Of a stretch of DNA of 64,000 bases, positions 26,387-38,889 are shown piece after piece (within the stretch, counting starts at the first letter, position 1; every line of letters starts with the position of its first letter). Source of the stretch: Dipylidium caninum (Eukaryota; Platyhelminthes; Cestoda; Cyclophyllidea; Dipylidiidae); the NCBI GenBank assembly GCA_017562135.1, contig QEYB01001046.1, positions 2,170,001 to 2,234,000 on the forward strand, in the 5' to 3' direction. The translations under genes were made by a program, and so were the position numbers. The notes under the pieces are model-generated. The model made no database searches and was not told where the DNA came from. It was given only the letters and a program-made list of their open reading frames with translations.

Positions 26387-29300
26387 ATGTGTTTCCGCCT
26401 AACTGCGTTTGCGTTGTTGCTAGTTAGCACCACCAGTTGTCTGTCAGTTTTAAAATGGACAGCTTACCCGTGTGGTTTCGATAGGCCTGTATTTCGTGAC
26501 AGCGCTCTTATAGTTGAAGGTGAAAGTCTTCACTTGTCTTGTTCCATTTGCTCCTTTTGTGAACCTGATCTGATGGAATGCAAACCAGGTTTTAATTTCA
26601 GAAAGTGGTACAGTTCACTGCGCACCGGGATAATAAGCCAAGGAAGCCCCATTATTTATATTCCAGCACGTTTTGGAACATCCGCGACAGGTTTGTAGTT
26701 GACGTGAATATTCCTTTTAACATCTATGCGGAAAATGATCACTACATATCTACACCATTATCCCCAAATTCTTAGTAATTGATATAACGACCATTGTTGC
26801 GGCTTTCTTCTTATTTTTATGCACCTATTGACACCTTTCTCCCATCAAATTTTACTTTTCTCCCTACCTATCTTAATCATAAAATTTTACTTCATGGAGA
26901 TTTTGCAGACGATATGGTTTATCTTTGTTATATATTTTCTTAAGGGTGCGTTCTCGGCTTTTTGATGGTTCTGGATCGATTCCTGGAGATGTCTTTCGGT
27001 CTGAGTCTAGAACCGCCCTCCTTCGAAAAACACTTGCTGGAAATCAAAGCGTACATAAGCTAAATATCTTTTACACCATAGAGAGGCTTGGAAAAACTCC
27101 AAAGCGAATAATTTCAATGAAGACTCAATACGTTTCTCCTCGTATCTTTGTCGACGGTGATAGGTTAACTCTTCGTCAGGCACGAACGAAAGACACGGGC
27201 GTATACACTTGCATGTATCGCGGACGTCCACGGATGGTATGGGCCATTACCGTGCTACCTCCTGGACAAGAGCCATATAGATTTACAATTGCGCCAATGG
27301 TATACCTTGAAAACGATAAGACAGATACCAACAACTCCAAACCATTTAAATCACTTGGTCAAAAAACTTTAGTTCCAGCTAATATTCAGGTGAGATGGCT
27401 TTATCCCTTAGACTATTTTTCAATTGTACTTAGGTTGAGCGCGTTTGTAGAGAGTGTGAAATGCAAATCATTTAATGACACTGACATAACAATCGAAAGG
27501 TGGGCACACTCAAGTATTTAGCTTCCTATTCTGCTCAACATAGAGCTGGAACCAACCCTGTAATATCGAAGAAAAGTGGAATTAACTGTGAAGTAAGGGG
27601 AAGAAATGTGGCGAGTTAGAACAATAGGGATGACGAATCTGTTACTTCATGAGATTGGTTTCCGTTTACTCGACAATTGGAGTCTCGTTAGATATCTGCA
27701 TATGGGGAAGAATATATACATATTGGAGGGGAGGGGGGGAGATACATAAAGGTTTCCCGATTCTCAGTTGGCTTAAAGAATGTTTCAAGTAGTGCTTGAA
27801 ATCAGCTTTTCAAACTCAGAAATTTTCTTTTTAGATGTTTACTTCATGGGGACCATGGTCAGCTTGTGTGCCCTGCGTGGCACAATTGCCACCAGGCATT
27901 CCAGAACTTGGGTTCTTCGAACGTGGTGGCGAGGGCTTCCAGATCCGCGTGGGCACTTGTTATGTCAAAATGCTTGATACCTTTTTCCCCGTACGACCTT
28001 TCAAGCTGGCGCGTTACGCAACAAAATATTTGAGACAATTTGGCTCTGCTGGACTACCATGTCGTTCTCACCTCATCGTTCGTGGCGTCATGGAGTCAGG
28101 GATTCGTGTGCTGAAAAAACGACCAAGTGAACTCGTTGTTCGACCATGCTACCGACCGTGCTCCGCTCCCAAGGACTCGTAAGTTATGTATACTATACTG
28201 TGTTATAATAATAGAATAGTCCTTAGCGAATACATGTTTTTACCTCAGGATAGTGAGCTTTTCCATATCAGACAAATGAAAGAGTATTGCTAGTTAGTGC
28301 TTTCTCAACAGTTAAATATATGCGGACTTACTTAGAGCACATATTTTTCTATGTAATATGAATTTATAGAGAGCCCGGCATATACTGCTATTATTACATC
28401 GAACTACTTTGTTATGTTCCTAAAAACGCCACTTGTCATAGACATAGAGGACAAAGTTCGTCATTCCTTGGTGGTTCATAATCTTGAAAAGGTAGTAGGG
28501 GAAAGATCAAGGAAAGATTTGAATGTGTTGAGATAAACCTATAATCTTACAATATAAATAAATATTATTGTCTTATTTCCACTAAATTCTCTGTTATGGA
28601 AAGATTCGAAATAACGATTTTTTGTTAGGACAGGTCATGATCCCATCTTTGTTTGCAGTTTTCGTGAATGACTAAAACCGTACAATACGGATCATGACCC
28701 ATATTACGCTGGTTATAGACAGTCATTAGGCTCCAGTGAATGTAATGTCCATGCATTTCTTTAAGCCCCACTAACATGTTATATATGCAAGTGATAAAAA
28801 TTTTCGCGATTTTAGCGAATTTTAATGAAAACAGCATTAAGTGTTACTGCTTCGCATGTTTATCAGTCAGTGTTCAATTTTGGTATGCCACTCCATAGTC
28901 ATAAGTGAAGGGGAATGGGGGAATTTGTGCAATTTATTCACTCAAGCCAATTCTAATTCGATTGGTCAATCCTATCATTACTTCCAATTGGGTAGCTGAA
29001 TACAAATTTCCAATTAATATCTTGAAATGATTCCCAAAAGTTAACTTGTGTCAGTTAAGTTGCTTCACTTTTATTGGAGAGGTTGTGGCTCATGAATATA
29101 TACTAAAGGTGAGACCAGTTTTAGCTACACATCAATTTACTGCAGCCATATTTAAAAGTAATAGTTTATTGTTGTTAGTTACTTGTATTAAGGAAATTTT
29201 TTTGCCACTAGTAAGCCCAGTTGTCATCAAATTAAAGTCACAGTATTTACAAAGTTAGCCCTTGAAAAAACCATACCTATTGCAACATGTCTCATGGTTA

Positions 29301-30286
29301 GTAGCTTCTCTCGAATTTGTAAACCTGCTCTATAAAGCTTTCGCGTTAATTAAAGTTCTTTTTAATCCATCCACTTAAGTGTCATGCGTATTTGAGACAG
29401 ATTTTATTGCATTTACATCTATTAAAATAAAGAATGAACTAATTATATTGCACGGAACACTTGAAATCCTAGCGTCTATAAATACAAAACTCCCTAACGG
29501 ACCCCGCCGCATAACAAATAAAAAAGATGACATGTGGTTAAATTTTCACTTATATGCCTTCTGTTACAATTGACTATCGACAGTGATTGGGTTTGGTGAC
29601 TGATAGACTCCTCTACTCCTTCATTCCCTTCACTCGCGGTATGACAAAAACGAGTGCATGGGAGGCTGCCAATGAGGTCTCCAGGCCTTCCATGAAACGA
29701 ATACGTGTCAAAGACGGAGATAGTTATGTCATCTCCTGCCCTGTGCGCGGCACAGTCCACTCACCGATCTCCTGGTTTCGCCTACCTACGAGCAAGAGTG
29801 CAACCCGCAACTTCACCACTGCTGCGCTAACGGCAGACTCTTTTAGTGCTTTCGGAACCCCCTCCGGGTGGCTGGCTTTCTACGCAGAGCAGGTGAATTT
29901 ATCTACCCTTCTGACATTGTCGCGGGGTCGCGTGCGTCTCGACCCTGCCTATCACTTGATATATGCCGAAAGCTAAATCTGGCAGCGACGCTGCGATAGA
30001 TGGCGAAAGTGGACATGTTCCTGTCTTCCGTCTGGCTTGTGTGCATGGCGACGCGCGTGGTACCGACTTCAAATGGTCTGACTGGGCTGGCGTCATCTCT
30101 GTGGAGACGATTGTGCGTTGGTCGCATTTGCAGGTTATTACAGGCCTGAGCACTGCAGTAACCCTCCTTATGCCTGCATTTCTTTCCCTCGCCACTATCT
30201 GCATGGCTGTCAAATGCCTGGTGGACGAGAGGAAGGCTTCTATGCGATCCGCCGCAATGGGCCGAACTCAAAGACCTGAAATTTAG
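26387..30286 (+). CDS. FAM187: FAM187-like two-Ig type I membrane protein, with a frame break
   Basis: Exons 26387-26694, 26945-27389, 27835-28178 and 29607-30286; phases close through the third intron. The product begins with a signal peptide (MCFRLTAFALLLVSTTSC). A first Ig domain follows (LHLSC ... KDTGVYTCMY), then the family's cysteine-rich linker (SWGPWSACVPC, RVGTCYV, GLPCRSHL, VVRPCYRPC). The second Ig domain has SYVISC and ISWFR then RVRLDPAYHLIYAES; the last segment is one transmembrane helix (about 30129-30210) and a short basic tail. Order and cysteine motifs match vertebrate FAM187A/B as I know it; function is unclear (a sperm role is suggested in mammals). The frame meets TAA at 29974-29976 and homology resumes one nucleotide on, in the frame from 29975 to the stop at 30284-30286. 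It may be a sequence error, a hidden splice or a decayed gene. Confidence 0.65.
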
Positions 30287-31831
30287 GTTATTCATGATTT
30301 TTTCTTATTTTCCTATCACTTATTGTATTCCGCTATTCATTAAGGTAATAAAGTTGGAGGATGCCTTAACCGTTTCAACCGATGAAAGAAGAGTAGCCCG
30401 AGAAAATACTATTGGGAGAACAGCTAACAGAGTTACGGTTGGTACGACTTTGCTGGCAAGACCTCAGCTACTCCAAACGGAATTGACGCGTTTTATTAGT
30501 ATCACAAATACTACTTATTTGACACTTCGAAATCCGCTAACGTGGTGGTATCTAAAGCCTATGCAAACTTTGCCTGAGGCGCTTAACGATACTGAACACC
30601 AGCGATATTGTGGTAGAAAATTAGTTGGGTTGATTTTGATTTGTTCCCTGTGTAGTGCTTCACTCATCATCCATAATACGGTGGGTGAAAATGGCCGCCT
30701 GAATGACACACATTGCTGATGGACTTATGCAAATCACGCATTAAGACGTAGATTTTTATGAAAATGAGTCGAGGAGCGTTTTTTCACGAGAAGCTGATGC
30801 GCGAACTACAGTGATTCGCCAAAGCTTTACTAAGTTTTTTTAGAGTCTGGTCCTCGGGTCGCTCATTGAAAGCGGTTGTAACATAGCCATTCATGTTTCT
30901 TTTCAATACGATTTGCAGCAGAGCTCTTCTCAACACCGATAACCTCTTCCAGCGCCCGCCCCCCACCATTTAGACAAATAGCGAGACTCCCCCGTTTCAC
31001 CAGACCCCATTTTCGGTGTCACCAATTTTTGCTATCAGTGAATGCAAAATGTGAATAAGACTACAAGTCTAGGAATGCAAGCTAAGAAGCGCATATAATT
31101 ACACCGGAAGATTTGTCAATCTTATTGAAAGAAACCAATTGAAATAAAAAATTGAATTTACACCGGAATACATAAGTGCTAATAGTGGCGGGTCTACCAC
31201 TGCATAAAAGTATAGTATTTTACGAAGAAACCGGGCTACTGGTAGGAAAAAAGTTATTGAACAGACACGCCTTAGACGCGCATAGACATCAAGCGCATGG
31301 ACACTCGTTTTTGCAATGATTGTTGAACGGAGTAGTTGCACTAAAGCTGTGGTAATCGAGAAGTATACTGTCAAGTAACCAGCCAGCCCTACGTAGACCA
31401 AGGGAGATATTCTCTACCACCAGCACACCGATCATATCAACACAACTCATACTCCGATTAATTGAATCTAAGGAACCTTATTCCGCAATTGTATATAACA
31501 AGCAACCTGAGGTTTCGGACTTATTCAGTATAAACGCTTACGTCTGTATTAGAATACCAATAGCATACGATTTTGAGAGACGAGAACGGGTAACAGCAGA
31601 AAATTGAGTGAAAATTAACTCTTCTGGTCTAAATTTTCCGTCATTTATTTGAACACCCAACTTACTTTTATCTAAGGAAAAAGGATGGTTGTCAAAATAC
31701 TGGTAACTTTTTCACATAGTTTACAAAACTGCACACGACAGCTAGGATATACCAATGTTTTTTCCGCAAAATTCCTGATTCAGTAACGAATTCATGGCTA
31801 TTAATCACTCATGCTCCCACTACCATCATGA
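30287..31831. other. intergenic, convergent FAM187-like and SSRP1 3' ends
   Basis: The two flanking genes converge here. The longest open frame (plus, 30294-30719) has no recognisable domain and no clear splice connection to the FAM187-like gene. I see nothing else I can support. Confidence 0.4.
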
Positions 31832-34136
31832 TCACGAACGTTCCACCTCTTCCGCTGATGAGGAGCTAGATGATCCTGACTCCGAAACGTACTCTGCGCT
31901 CTTGAAGGGCCCACCACCACCGCTCTGTGAGAGACCAGGTCTCACAGGCAAGTTCTTATGTCCTTTCACAGGCGAAGGTTTTGGTGTTTTGTCAACACTT
32001 TTCGTCGGCGTCTTTAATTCCCCAGAGGCGATCTTTCCCTTGTACTCCTTTAATTCACGCTCGTAACGTTCCTTCAACTTATCCGCCTGTCCCTGGTACT
32101 TAGTCTTCTCCTCTGTATCTAGAACTTTCCACTTTTCTCCCGCCGCTTTGGCGACCTCAGTGACACTAGCAGAACCGCCCAGACGGGCTTTGATTTCTTG
32201 GCGATGTTCGTTGAACCAGAGAAAGTACGCAGTCGGTGGACGAGATGGTGCATTAGGATCCTTTTTTGTCGTTTTCTTGCGTTCTTTCTTTTCAACTTGT
32301 CGTGGCGGTGGCAACTTCTTGGCCTTCTTGTGGCGTGGGCCCGAAGCGGACGAAGAAGCAGCACTGGAAGAGGTGCTGACGACGGCAGAGGAGTCTGAAT
32401 CACTCGATGACTGAGCATTGCTATCGTATTCCTCGGCGATATCTGACTCACTTGAGTTCATTTCGGGCGGATTGAAGTCTTCGTCGTCCTCGTCATCGTC
32501 TGAGAAGTCAGCACCAGCGAAGGTGCCTGCTGCAGCCTCGGCAGTACGTTCACGACCTTCCGCTTTCACTTTGTCCAGATAGGCGTCATGTGATTCATCA
32601 GATGAAGACCATATATCCTCGAGCTTCTCTCGCCAAACCGCGTCCTTGTCCTCGATATTTTTTACACGCAGACGCTTCTCACTTACGTAATCGTACAGTT
32701 TGTGATATTCATCACGTTCTATTGAGACGAAAGTATGTGTCACGCTCATCTTTGTTTCAACCTACCACAAGGGGAACAAATCAACGATATGATAATGGAA
32801 AAACGTAAAGTTCAAGCGCAATACCAACCTCAAAATCAAAGGAACGGAGGGCACCTGTACCGCGGGAGAAATTCACACTGACGATTTCATCAAATCGGAT
32901 GGCAACTGGAGGCCGCGGAACGAAAATAAAACCTCGTTCAAGTGGGTAAAGTAGGCCAACGTAAGTTTTGTAACTGCATGCAACTGCGGAACCACCACCT
33001 TTCGCCTTAAACGAGCCGGGAACAGTGATCTTCTGGTTGTACAGTGTCTAACAAACAAGGTAACACGAGTAAAGAAGCTTTTACGGATTAATAAACGGTC
33101 ACGACAAACATGCCTTGCAGAGTCGAGCAAAGAGGTCGTACTCAGGTCCCACCATAACTTGGGTAAGTTTACCATCATAGTTCTTCTGGAGGTACTCCTC
33201 AGAAACACTGAGCTCGATATCGATATGTTTGTCTTTTTCAAACACCATTACAATTATGTGATATCGCGTCTGGCCGTGTTTTAAAGGAGGATCAAGTTGT
33301 GCTGCAAAAAAAACCTGCCGATTGTCGGGATGCGGAAGCAGGAGCAAACGTATGATGGTGCTTTTGGGGATTTTGTAATCGAATGACTTCCCGTGGAGAT
33401 GCAGGAAGGAATTGTATAATTTGACATCATAGCGACCACGGGGTTGAAGATAAGAAATATCCTTAAACTCCACCAACGAATCTCCCGTAACCTAGAAAAT
33501 GGATTTGCAAAATTCAAACGCAAACTTGGATAATATCAGCTTTTTGCATAACGTGAGAATATATTGCGGTGGCTGCACCATCTTTGTCAGAGTCTGTGCT
33601 AGGAGTGTGAAATCGCATTTCCGAAAGACATATTTCGGCATCATCATTCGGATGGAATTCAAGAATGACCTCATTTTTGTTTGCTGCTGCATTTGAAATG
33701 TTAGACAATGGCACATCGAAAGCAAGTGCATTCTTGTACACGAATTCCATAACATTTCCTTGCGATGTAGTGAAGTCAGAACGAATGGCTTACCTTCGAA
33801 GACAGCGTCACCCCAGTTAAAGCCTTTGTAACACAGTTCCCGTTTCGATATATCAACATCATAACATTTCTTAAAAAAGGAAGTGACTTTCTCGGATTCT
33901 ATTTCACCAAATCCATCATATCGGTGAACGGCGTCATTTTTCAGTTTTAGACGTAAGCAGAGCCCAGAGGCACGAGAAATCCACGTAGCCGAGGAAATGT
34001 CGCCGCTTGAGACGTGAGCAACCTTGCCAGTAATTTCATTTTTAAACATGAGATCAGTCGACTTTAATCTAAGCTTTCCGGGATAAATGTGACCCCGAAT
34101 CTCCTCAGTAATATTGTCCAGAAATAACTCGGTCAT
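31832..34136 (-). CDS. SSRP1: SSRP1, FACT complex subunit
   Basis: HMG-box subunit of FACT (with SPT16), the histone chaperone that loosens and restores nucleosomes during transcription and replication. Exons 34136-33794, 33758-33526, 33491-33114, 33047-32829 and 32761-31832 give 700 codons plus stop, close to the family length. The N-terminal and middle PH-like regions are clear (PGKLRLKSTDLMFKNEITGK, KNEVILEFHPNDDAE, PRGRYDVKLYNSFLHLHGKS, LDPPLKHGQTRYH, GLLYPLERGFIFV). A Glu/Asp/Ser-rich acidic region and a basic stretch precede one HMG box at about 559-633 (DPNAPSRPPTAYFLWF), then a Lys/Pro and Ser-rich tail. The start MTELFLDNI aligns with the family N-terminus, so the longer upstream open frame is not used. 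Two introns are only 34 and 35 nt, and the fourth exon joins through a GC donor at 33113. Confidence 0.95.
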
Positions 34137-34565
34137 ACTACACTGTTCACCCTCTGCTATAGGGCGACCTAACCAAACCAAAGCCGCCTCCAAGTTACCC
34201 GCAAATTTAAACGAAATCTGCTGACGCACTCGTTTTTACTTATAACAAAACGCACCAGCACCTAATCGCGTTAAAACTTAAACTCGTCTTAAGTTTATCG
34301 TATGCGGATTCTTCGTGAAGCCTTGGAATTCCTCCAACGATGATGTTCAATGGAGTAAAGAATTGAGACTTCTCTGACGTGCTCGCCAGCGTTTTCGTAG
34401 CTGCGTGACTCACACCCGCGTAAACACCCTACTGCCCACGCAATAAGCTCGTGAACTCCTCAACCCCTTTACGGACCTGAACGCACCACACCACGCCCGC
34501 GCATCCGACACCCTCCAACCACAACGATGATACGGAATAAGACATGGGATGTACATAGTCGAAAT

Positions 34566-37500
34566 TTAGTGAAAAGATTGGGAGACATAACGCTCCTGTG
34601 CCATAAGGACAACATCATTAGTGAACTCTGCGCCAGCAGCGCATGAGAGCATCGCCTGGAGGGAACGCTGCTCGTCCTCGCCAAATACGTAGCCGTTTGC
34701 TTTGTCTACACACTGCATTACCCGCTGTAACAGAGTTCGATCCTGCAATCACAACCAAGACAAATTAATCATAATTCCACAGAAATAAACGAAATTTCTT
34801 AAGGTTAACTTAACAGCCCACCATGCAGATGCTTGTAGAGGAAAAAATTAAGCCTAAAAACGGAGTGAGCATTGCCCCATGGCTGATATTTGGGTTACAG
34901 TTGGAAAAATAACTAGCCGGAAAACAAAAGCCTCAAAAAGATATTTGCTGATGGCACTGACCATTGACAAGCTCCAGCTCTAAAATAGTCCAAAGGTTTT
35001 GCTTGACATACGGGAATACAGTAATAATTGTGGTTTTGTCATCTGTTTTGCTACATTTCCATTTGTTCCTAATACTACTTGAACACAAATAAGGTAATAT
35101 GAATTGGGTCTGCATTCCTCAAATGGCACTCTTATCTCTTTTATATTTGGGATGCTTGGAAGATATCTGCGCGTTGGTTTTTCGATATCTTAAATGAAGG
35201 GTTGAATAGAAACACCAAGTTCATCTACCAGTAAGAACGGAAGTTGCTAGTGATAATAAAAAACAAAAAAATCAACTACATAAGTTGTTTTTTGGATAGG
35301 TAGCGCTATACAGAGAAGTCATAAAATGTACTGGTACGATGTGTGGGCAAGTCCAAAAACACAAGGAAATAGTACTAAGGGTAATGGAAATGAGTGGTGG
35401 AGTTAAACAATGAAGATGACAGAAGAATTAAGAAAAATTTAAAAGGAAAAGTCCATTTGGGGTGTATAACGATGTGTCATTGCCTCAACGCATCTGCAGT
35501 TTTTACCGATTACCAGCGGTATGATTATCGCCTGACATGGTTATTAAAAGTCCGAAAATTTTGGAATTACTTACGAGATCTGATTAAAAAGACATGTGAG
35601 GCCACACAAGAAATTCGAAAAAAAGTTTGTAAAAAGCATCGAGAAGAGATTACAAAATTGGTTCACTATCTGAGCCCAGAACAGTGAAACGAGAATGAGC
35701 CCCAAACAGGTTTCCAATTAAAGCACTACCTGGGAACCTTTCATCGTCTGCATTTTATGGATGCTAACGAATGGGAGGGGGGAGAGTAAGCAACAAGGTA
35801 ATAAACAGCGAGGGTCACGGTCTTGTAAAACTGATAATGGAAGAAATCAAATACTTCATATTATCGGATATTTCGACGTTGTCGAAACAAAGGCAGTGGC
35901 CCAACCCCATAATATGCTAGCGAGACACCTCGGATATAGAATAAGGAAAATCAAATAAACCGAAAATAAAGAATCAGTTGTACAAAAAACAACGAACCTG
36001 AGCGTTTAAAACTTGAAACGTAACCAGAGAGTTGTCTTGCACGAGATTTGCCAAAGCTCGATTCATCATTTTGTACTTCATAAAGAAGGGATCGTCCTAT
36101 AAAAGTAAACTGTTAATTTATTTAATCATGTTAATCGCGTTAATTCTTTCGAATTGGGTCTTGTTAATAAAAAGGAAAAGCTGATAGTCAGGTTAAAAAA
36201 TTGATATACGTTGATGCCTATTTTAACGTATATTACTAAACGAACCCCTTATTCCAACTCGAATTGACACATGGAGGAAATTCTAACATAGACTGTAAGT
36301 TCTTAAAGCTACTTGTATCCCAATTAAGGGAAAAGCCAAGAATAACAAAGAATATTTATACAGATATTTAAATAGATTTGTACTCAAAGTAACTCCTGAT
36401 AAAGTGAAAGGAAGGCATTTAACATGCATTGGGTAGGCTCGCCCAGAGGTTTGTCTGGGGAAGTTAATCCAGGCCATAATTCACCACAAATGCTGAGAAC
36501 ACTGTAGCCCACTTCCCGAAAGAATAATAAAATGTCGCCATCCGAAGGACACACACCGAGCACCGATAGTAAAAACACAGATCTAGCTATATTATTAGCG
36601 TTATTAACAATTGATCACAAAAATATTCTTCAAGGGATAGTCTTTCCCATGAAAAGACTTGGATTGCAAAATTTCGGCTCATATGAAGTAATCGCTCTGG
36701 CTAAGAGAATCGAAGGGTTTTAAGATATTCCAGAGATGTTAAGGGAGGAATAAAAGAGTACTAAATGTGCAGTCAAATACGGGAGATTCAGAAAAGCAAA
36801 CAAAGACATTGGTTACCCATGCACATACGGTTATTTTGCAAGTGGAGTATTTATAAAAAAAAAAAACAATAATCCCATCTAAGAAAAGGATAGGGAACAG
36901 AAAAAGGCCTCACGTCGAGCTGTTCAACGAGATGGGAGAGATTAAGGACCTCGGTAAAGAAGTCCAGATTGAAAGGCAATTGGCCGTAGAGCTCCACAAT
37001 GTCGATTTTGCTTAGCACATTGACATGAGGCAGGGAAAGCTGAAGCATAGCGACTAAGGAGGTAAGCAGCACTGAGATGAACTTTCCGGCATCCGTGCAA
37101 TAGTGAGAGTCCACTAAGTGTACTGCAGTCAGTCGTAGACCCAGACCAGAGCTTGGAATGGGATGGTGTGTGCCGTTGGTTTTCGATGTGAGTGCCTTAC
37201 TGGTAAGAAAAGTAAGGAATTTGCGAAAGGATGTGTTGTTGCAATACAGTTCAACCTGAAAAAAAACACTTTATGTAGAGATAAAAATCGGATAAATGAA
37301 TAAGTACGTTCGTTGTACCAACTGCGATGAAATGCGTTTTTCAACAGGATTTCACTTAATCGGCGTCCTAGTGATTGCTTTGTAATGTTCTTGAGAATGA
37401 CTTAGACCACGACAATGAATTGTTAATTTATACGTATAAAATGTCTTTTAACTCAATGAATAAAAACAAATCATTTTACGGACTGGTTAGAGAATCTCAC

Positions 37501-38755
37501 GATTGTTTATGCATTATAATACTAGGTTACTGTATTGACCAAATCAAACCTACTACAAGATGATATGACTCTAATTTGTTTGACAGCCTAAGGATGGCCA
37601 ATGAGAATGGGTAGAACAAATGCATAGGTAGGGGGAGGGCTCTTTAGACAATATCAGTGCAGCGGTTGCTGAAGTTCACAGAAGTTACGTATACACTTCA
37701 AAGAGGCGTAAATGTTGCATAAAATTTGATAACTTTGAGCATGTCGGCACAGCAAAAAGCTAAAGAAACGTGGAAATGGGGAAAACCCACCTGACCAGGA
37801 CAGTCGAAGATAAGGTAGGTCTTCGAAGACTGTTGCTTGAGCCGGCATAAACGGTCAACAAGCCATTGACGATTGACGTAAAGGTACTCCATGCAATACA
37901 GTAACCCTCCATTGGGACCCAGTTGTAATGCCTCCATCACGTCGTCAAGACAAATAAGTTCACGTAGGTCCACCTGACAGGTGTAGGGCAGATCTTCATT
38001 GGCAGGATCGAGGTTGATTACCGCCACCTTACGGCCTATAAGTACATTCTACTGTTACGAGGAGTCAAATTTGCCAGGATGCCATCAATCGCTTCCTTTC
38101 GCAGATTTCCAACGATCTAATCACAAACTCATGTTGACTACCTTACTCCAAGGCATAAGAAGAACACCAGCCCGACACGCTTTTCTCAAGGTTCAAAAAC
38201 CACATAATGAAAATCAGTGCCGACATTTTAACGATTTCCTTTACTCAGAAGCGCCTCACCTGCTCAGAAGAACCTAGATAAGAAGTTCAACATTTGATCC
38301 CAAGTTAAGCCACAGGATTTTGAAATTGTTTGTTCCTAACACTATTATTAATACGAATAAATCAAGTGGAATTTCAGAGAGATATTAGATCAAGGATGTG
38401 CGTAAATGTAAGGTTTGTTGATATTAAGTTATTAGCGTTAAGATCAAATGAGAGAATTCCTTGGGTGACTAACCACCCACACAAAACAAATGACAATAAA
38501 TTGTGTCAATGCCGACTCAGAGGAAGCAATTACGTTTAAAGATGAAACAGTAACACTTTGGATACGCCTCATCGCACCGATGTTAAGGCTACTTGCTCCC
38601 ATTAAATTTATAGTCAGTAATTAAATGAGAATGTCTCACATGCCTAGTTCCGTGAGAAACTCCTGCATTGCAGCACAATAGGTGGACTTGCCACTGCCCG
38701 GCGGACCAATCACGATTTGGCCGAAGAGACCCAAATCAACGGATACGGGCGCCAT
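34566..38755 (-). CDS. GPN2: GPN-loop GTPase 2
   Basis: GPN-family GTPase that acts with GPN1/GPN3 in cytoplasmic assembly and nuclear import of RNA polymerases. Exons 38755-38644, 38035-37791, 37255-36914, 36096-35998 and 34742-34566 give 324 codons plus stop (human about 310). Visible motifs: P-loop GPPGSGKST at residues 17-25, INLDPAN, the diagnostic Gly-Pro-Asn loop in [13 protein letters not shown] (77-79), FDCPGQ, the [15 protein letters not shown] block, LSKID (nucleotide specificity), and the C-terminal [20 protein letters not shown]. The first exon must use a GC donor (CTAG|GCATGT), since only that keeps phase and gives the family sequence EFLTELGRKVAV. It begins only 134 nt after the PPIL3 stop on the same strand. 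Confidence 0.95.
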
Positions 38756-38849
38756 TCTCCGTTTGGCCCTTTAATTAAATGCAGTTTATGTGGCCGCTCA
38801 TTTTCATCAAGGCAGGAATCGAGAAGCGGGGAGTGCAAAAATATGTATC

Positions 38850-38855
38850 TTTATT
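38850..38855 (-). promoter_or_regulatory. AATAAA signal of PPIL3
   Basis: A minus-strand AATAAA lies 35 nt after the PPIL3 stop and about 95 nt before the GPN2 start codon, so PPIL3 cleavage and GPN2 initiation are almost abutting. Confidence 0.55.
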
Positions 38856-38889
38856 CACGTCAAAAAGAGGCAAGATTATGAAGCTGTGA

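Noticed and set aside
28370..28470. Possible extra FAM187 exon (acceptor at 28369, peptide with several Tyr and Cys)
   Set aside because: Joining exon 27835-28178 directly to 29607 keeps phase and gives the family spacing, while this segment has no fitting donor.
30294..30719. 141-codon plus frame after the FAM187-like stop
   Set aside because: No recognisable domain, no strong acceptor, and no need for it in the FAM187-like protein, which already has its membrane helix and tail.
31835..32808. Plus-strand frames antisense to SSRP1
   Set aside because: They are mirror frames of a well-matched SSRP1 exon.
34134..34229. Upstream extension of SSRP1 from the longer open frame
   Set aside because: The family N-terminus aligns to the Met at 34136. 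The extra 31 residues have no counterpart and splice-like AGs lie between.
35394..35687. 97-codon plus frame antisense within a GPN2 intron
   Set aside because: Protein-like composition but no known motif, no splice partners and an isolated intronic position.
36384..36578. Minus frame between GPN2 exons 36914 and 36096
   Set aside because: The flanking exons join in phase to give continuous GPN2 sequence, so this is intron.
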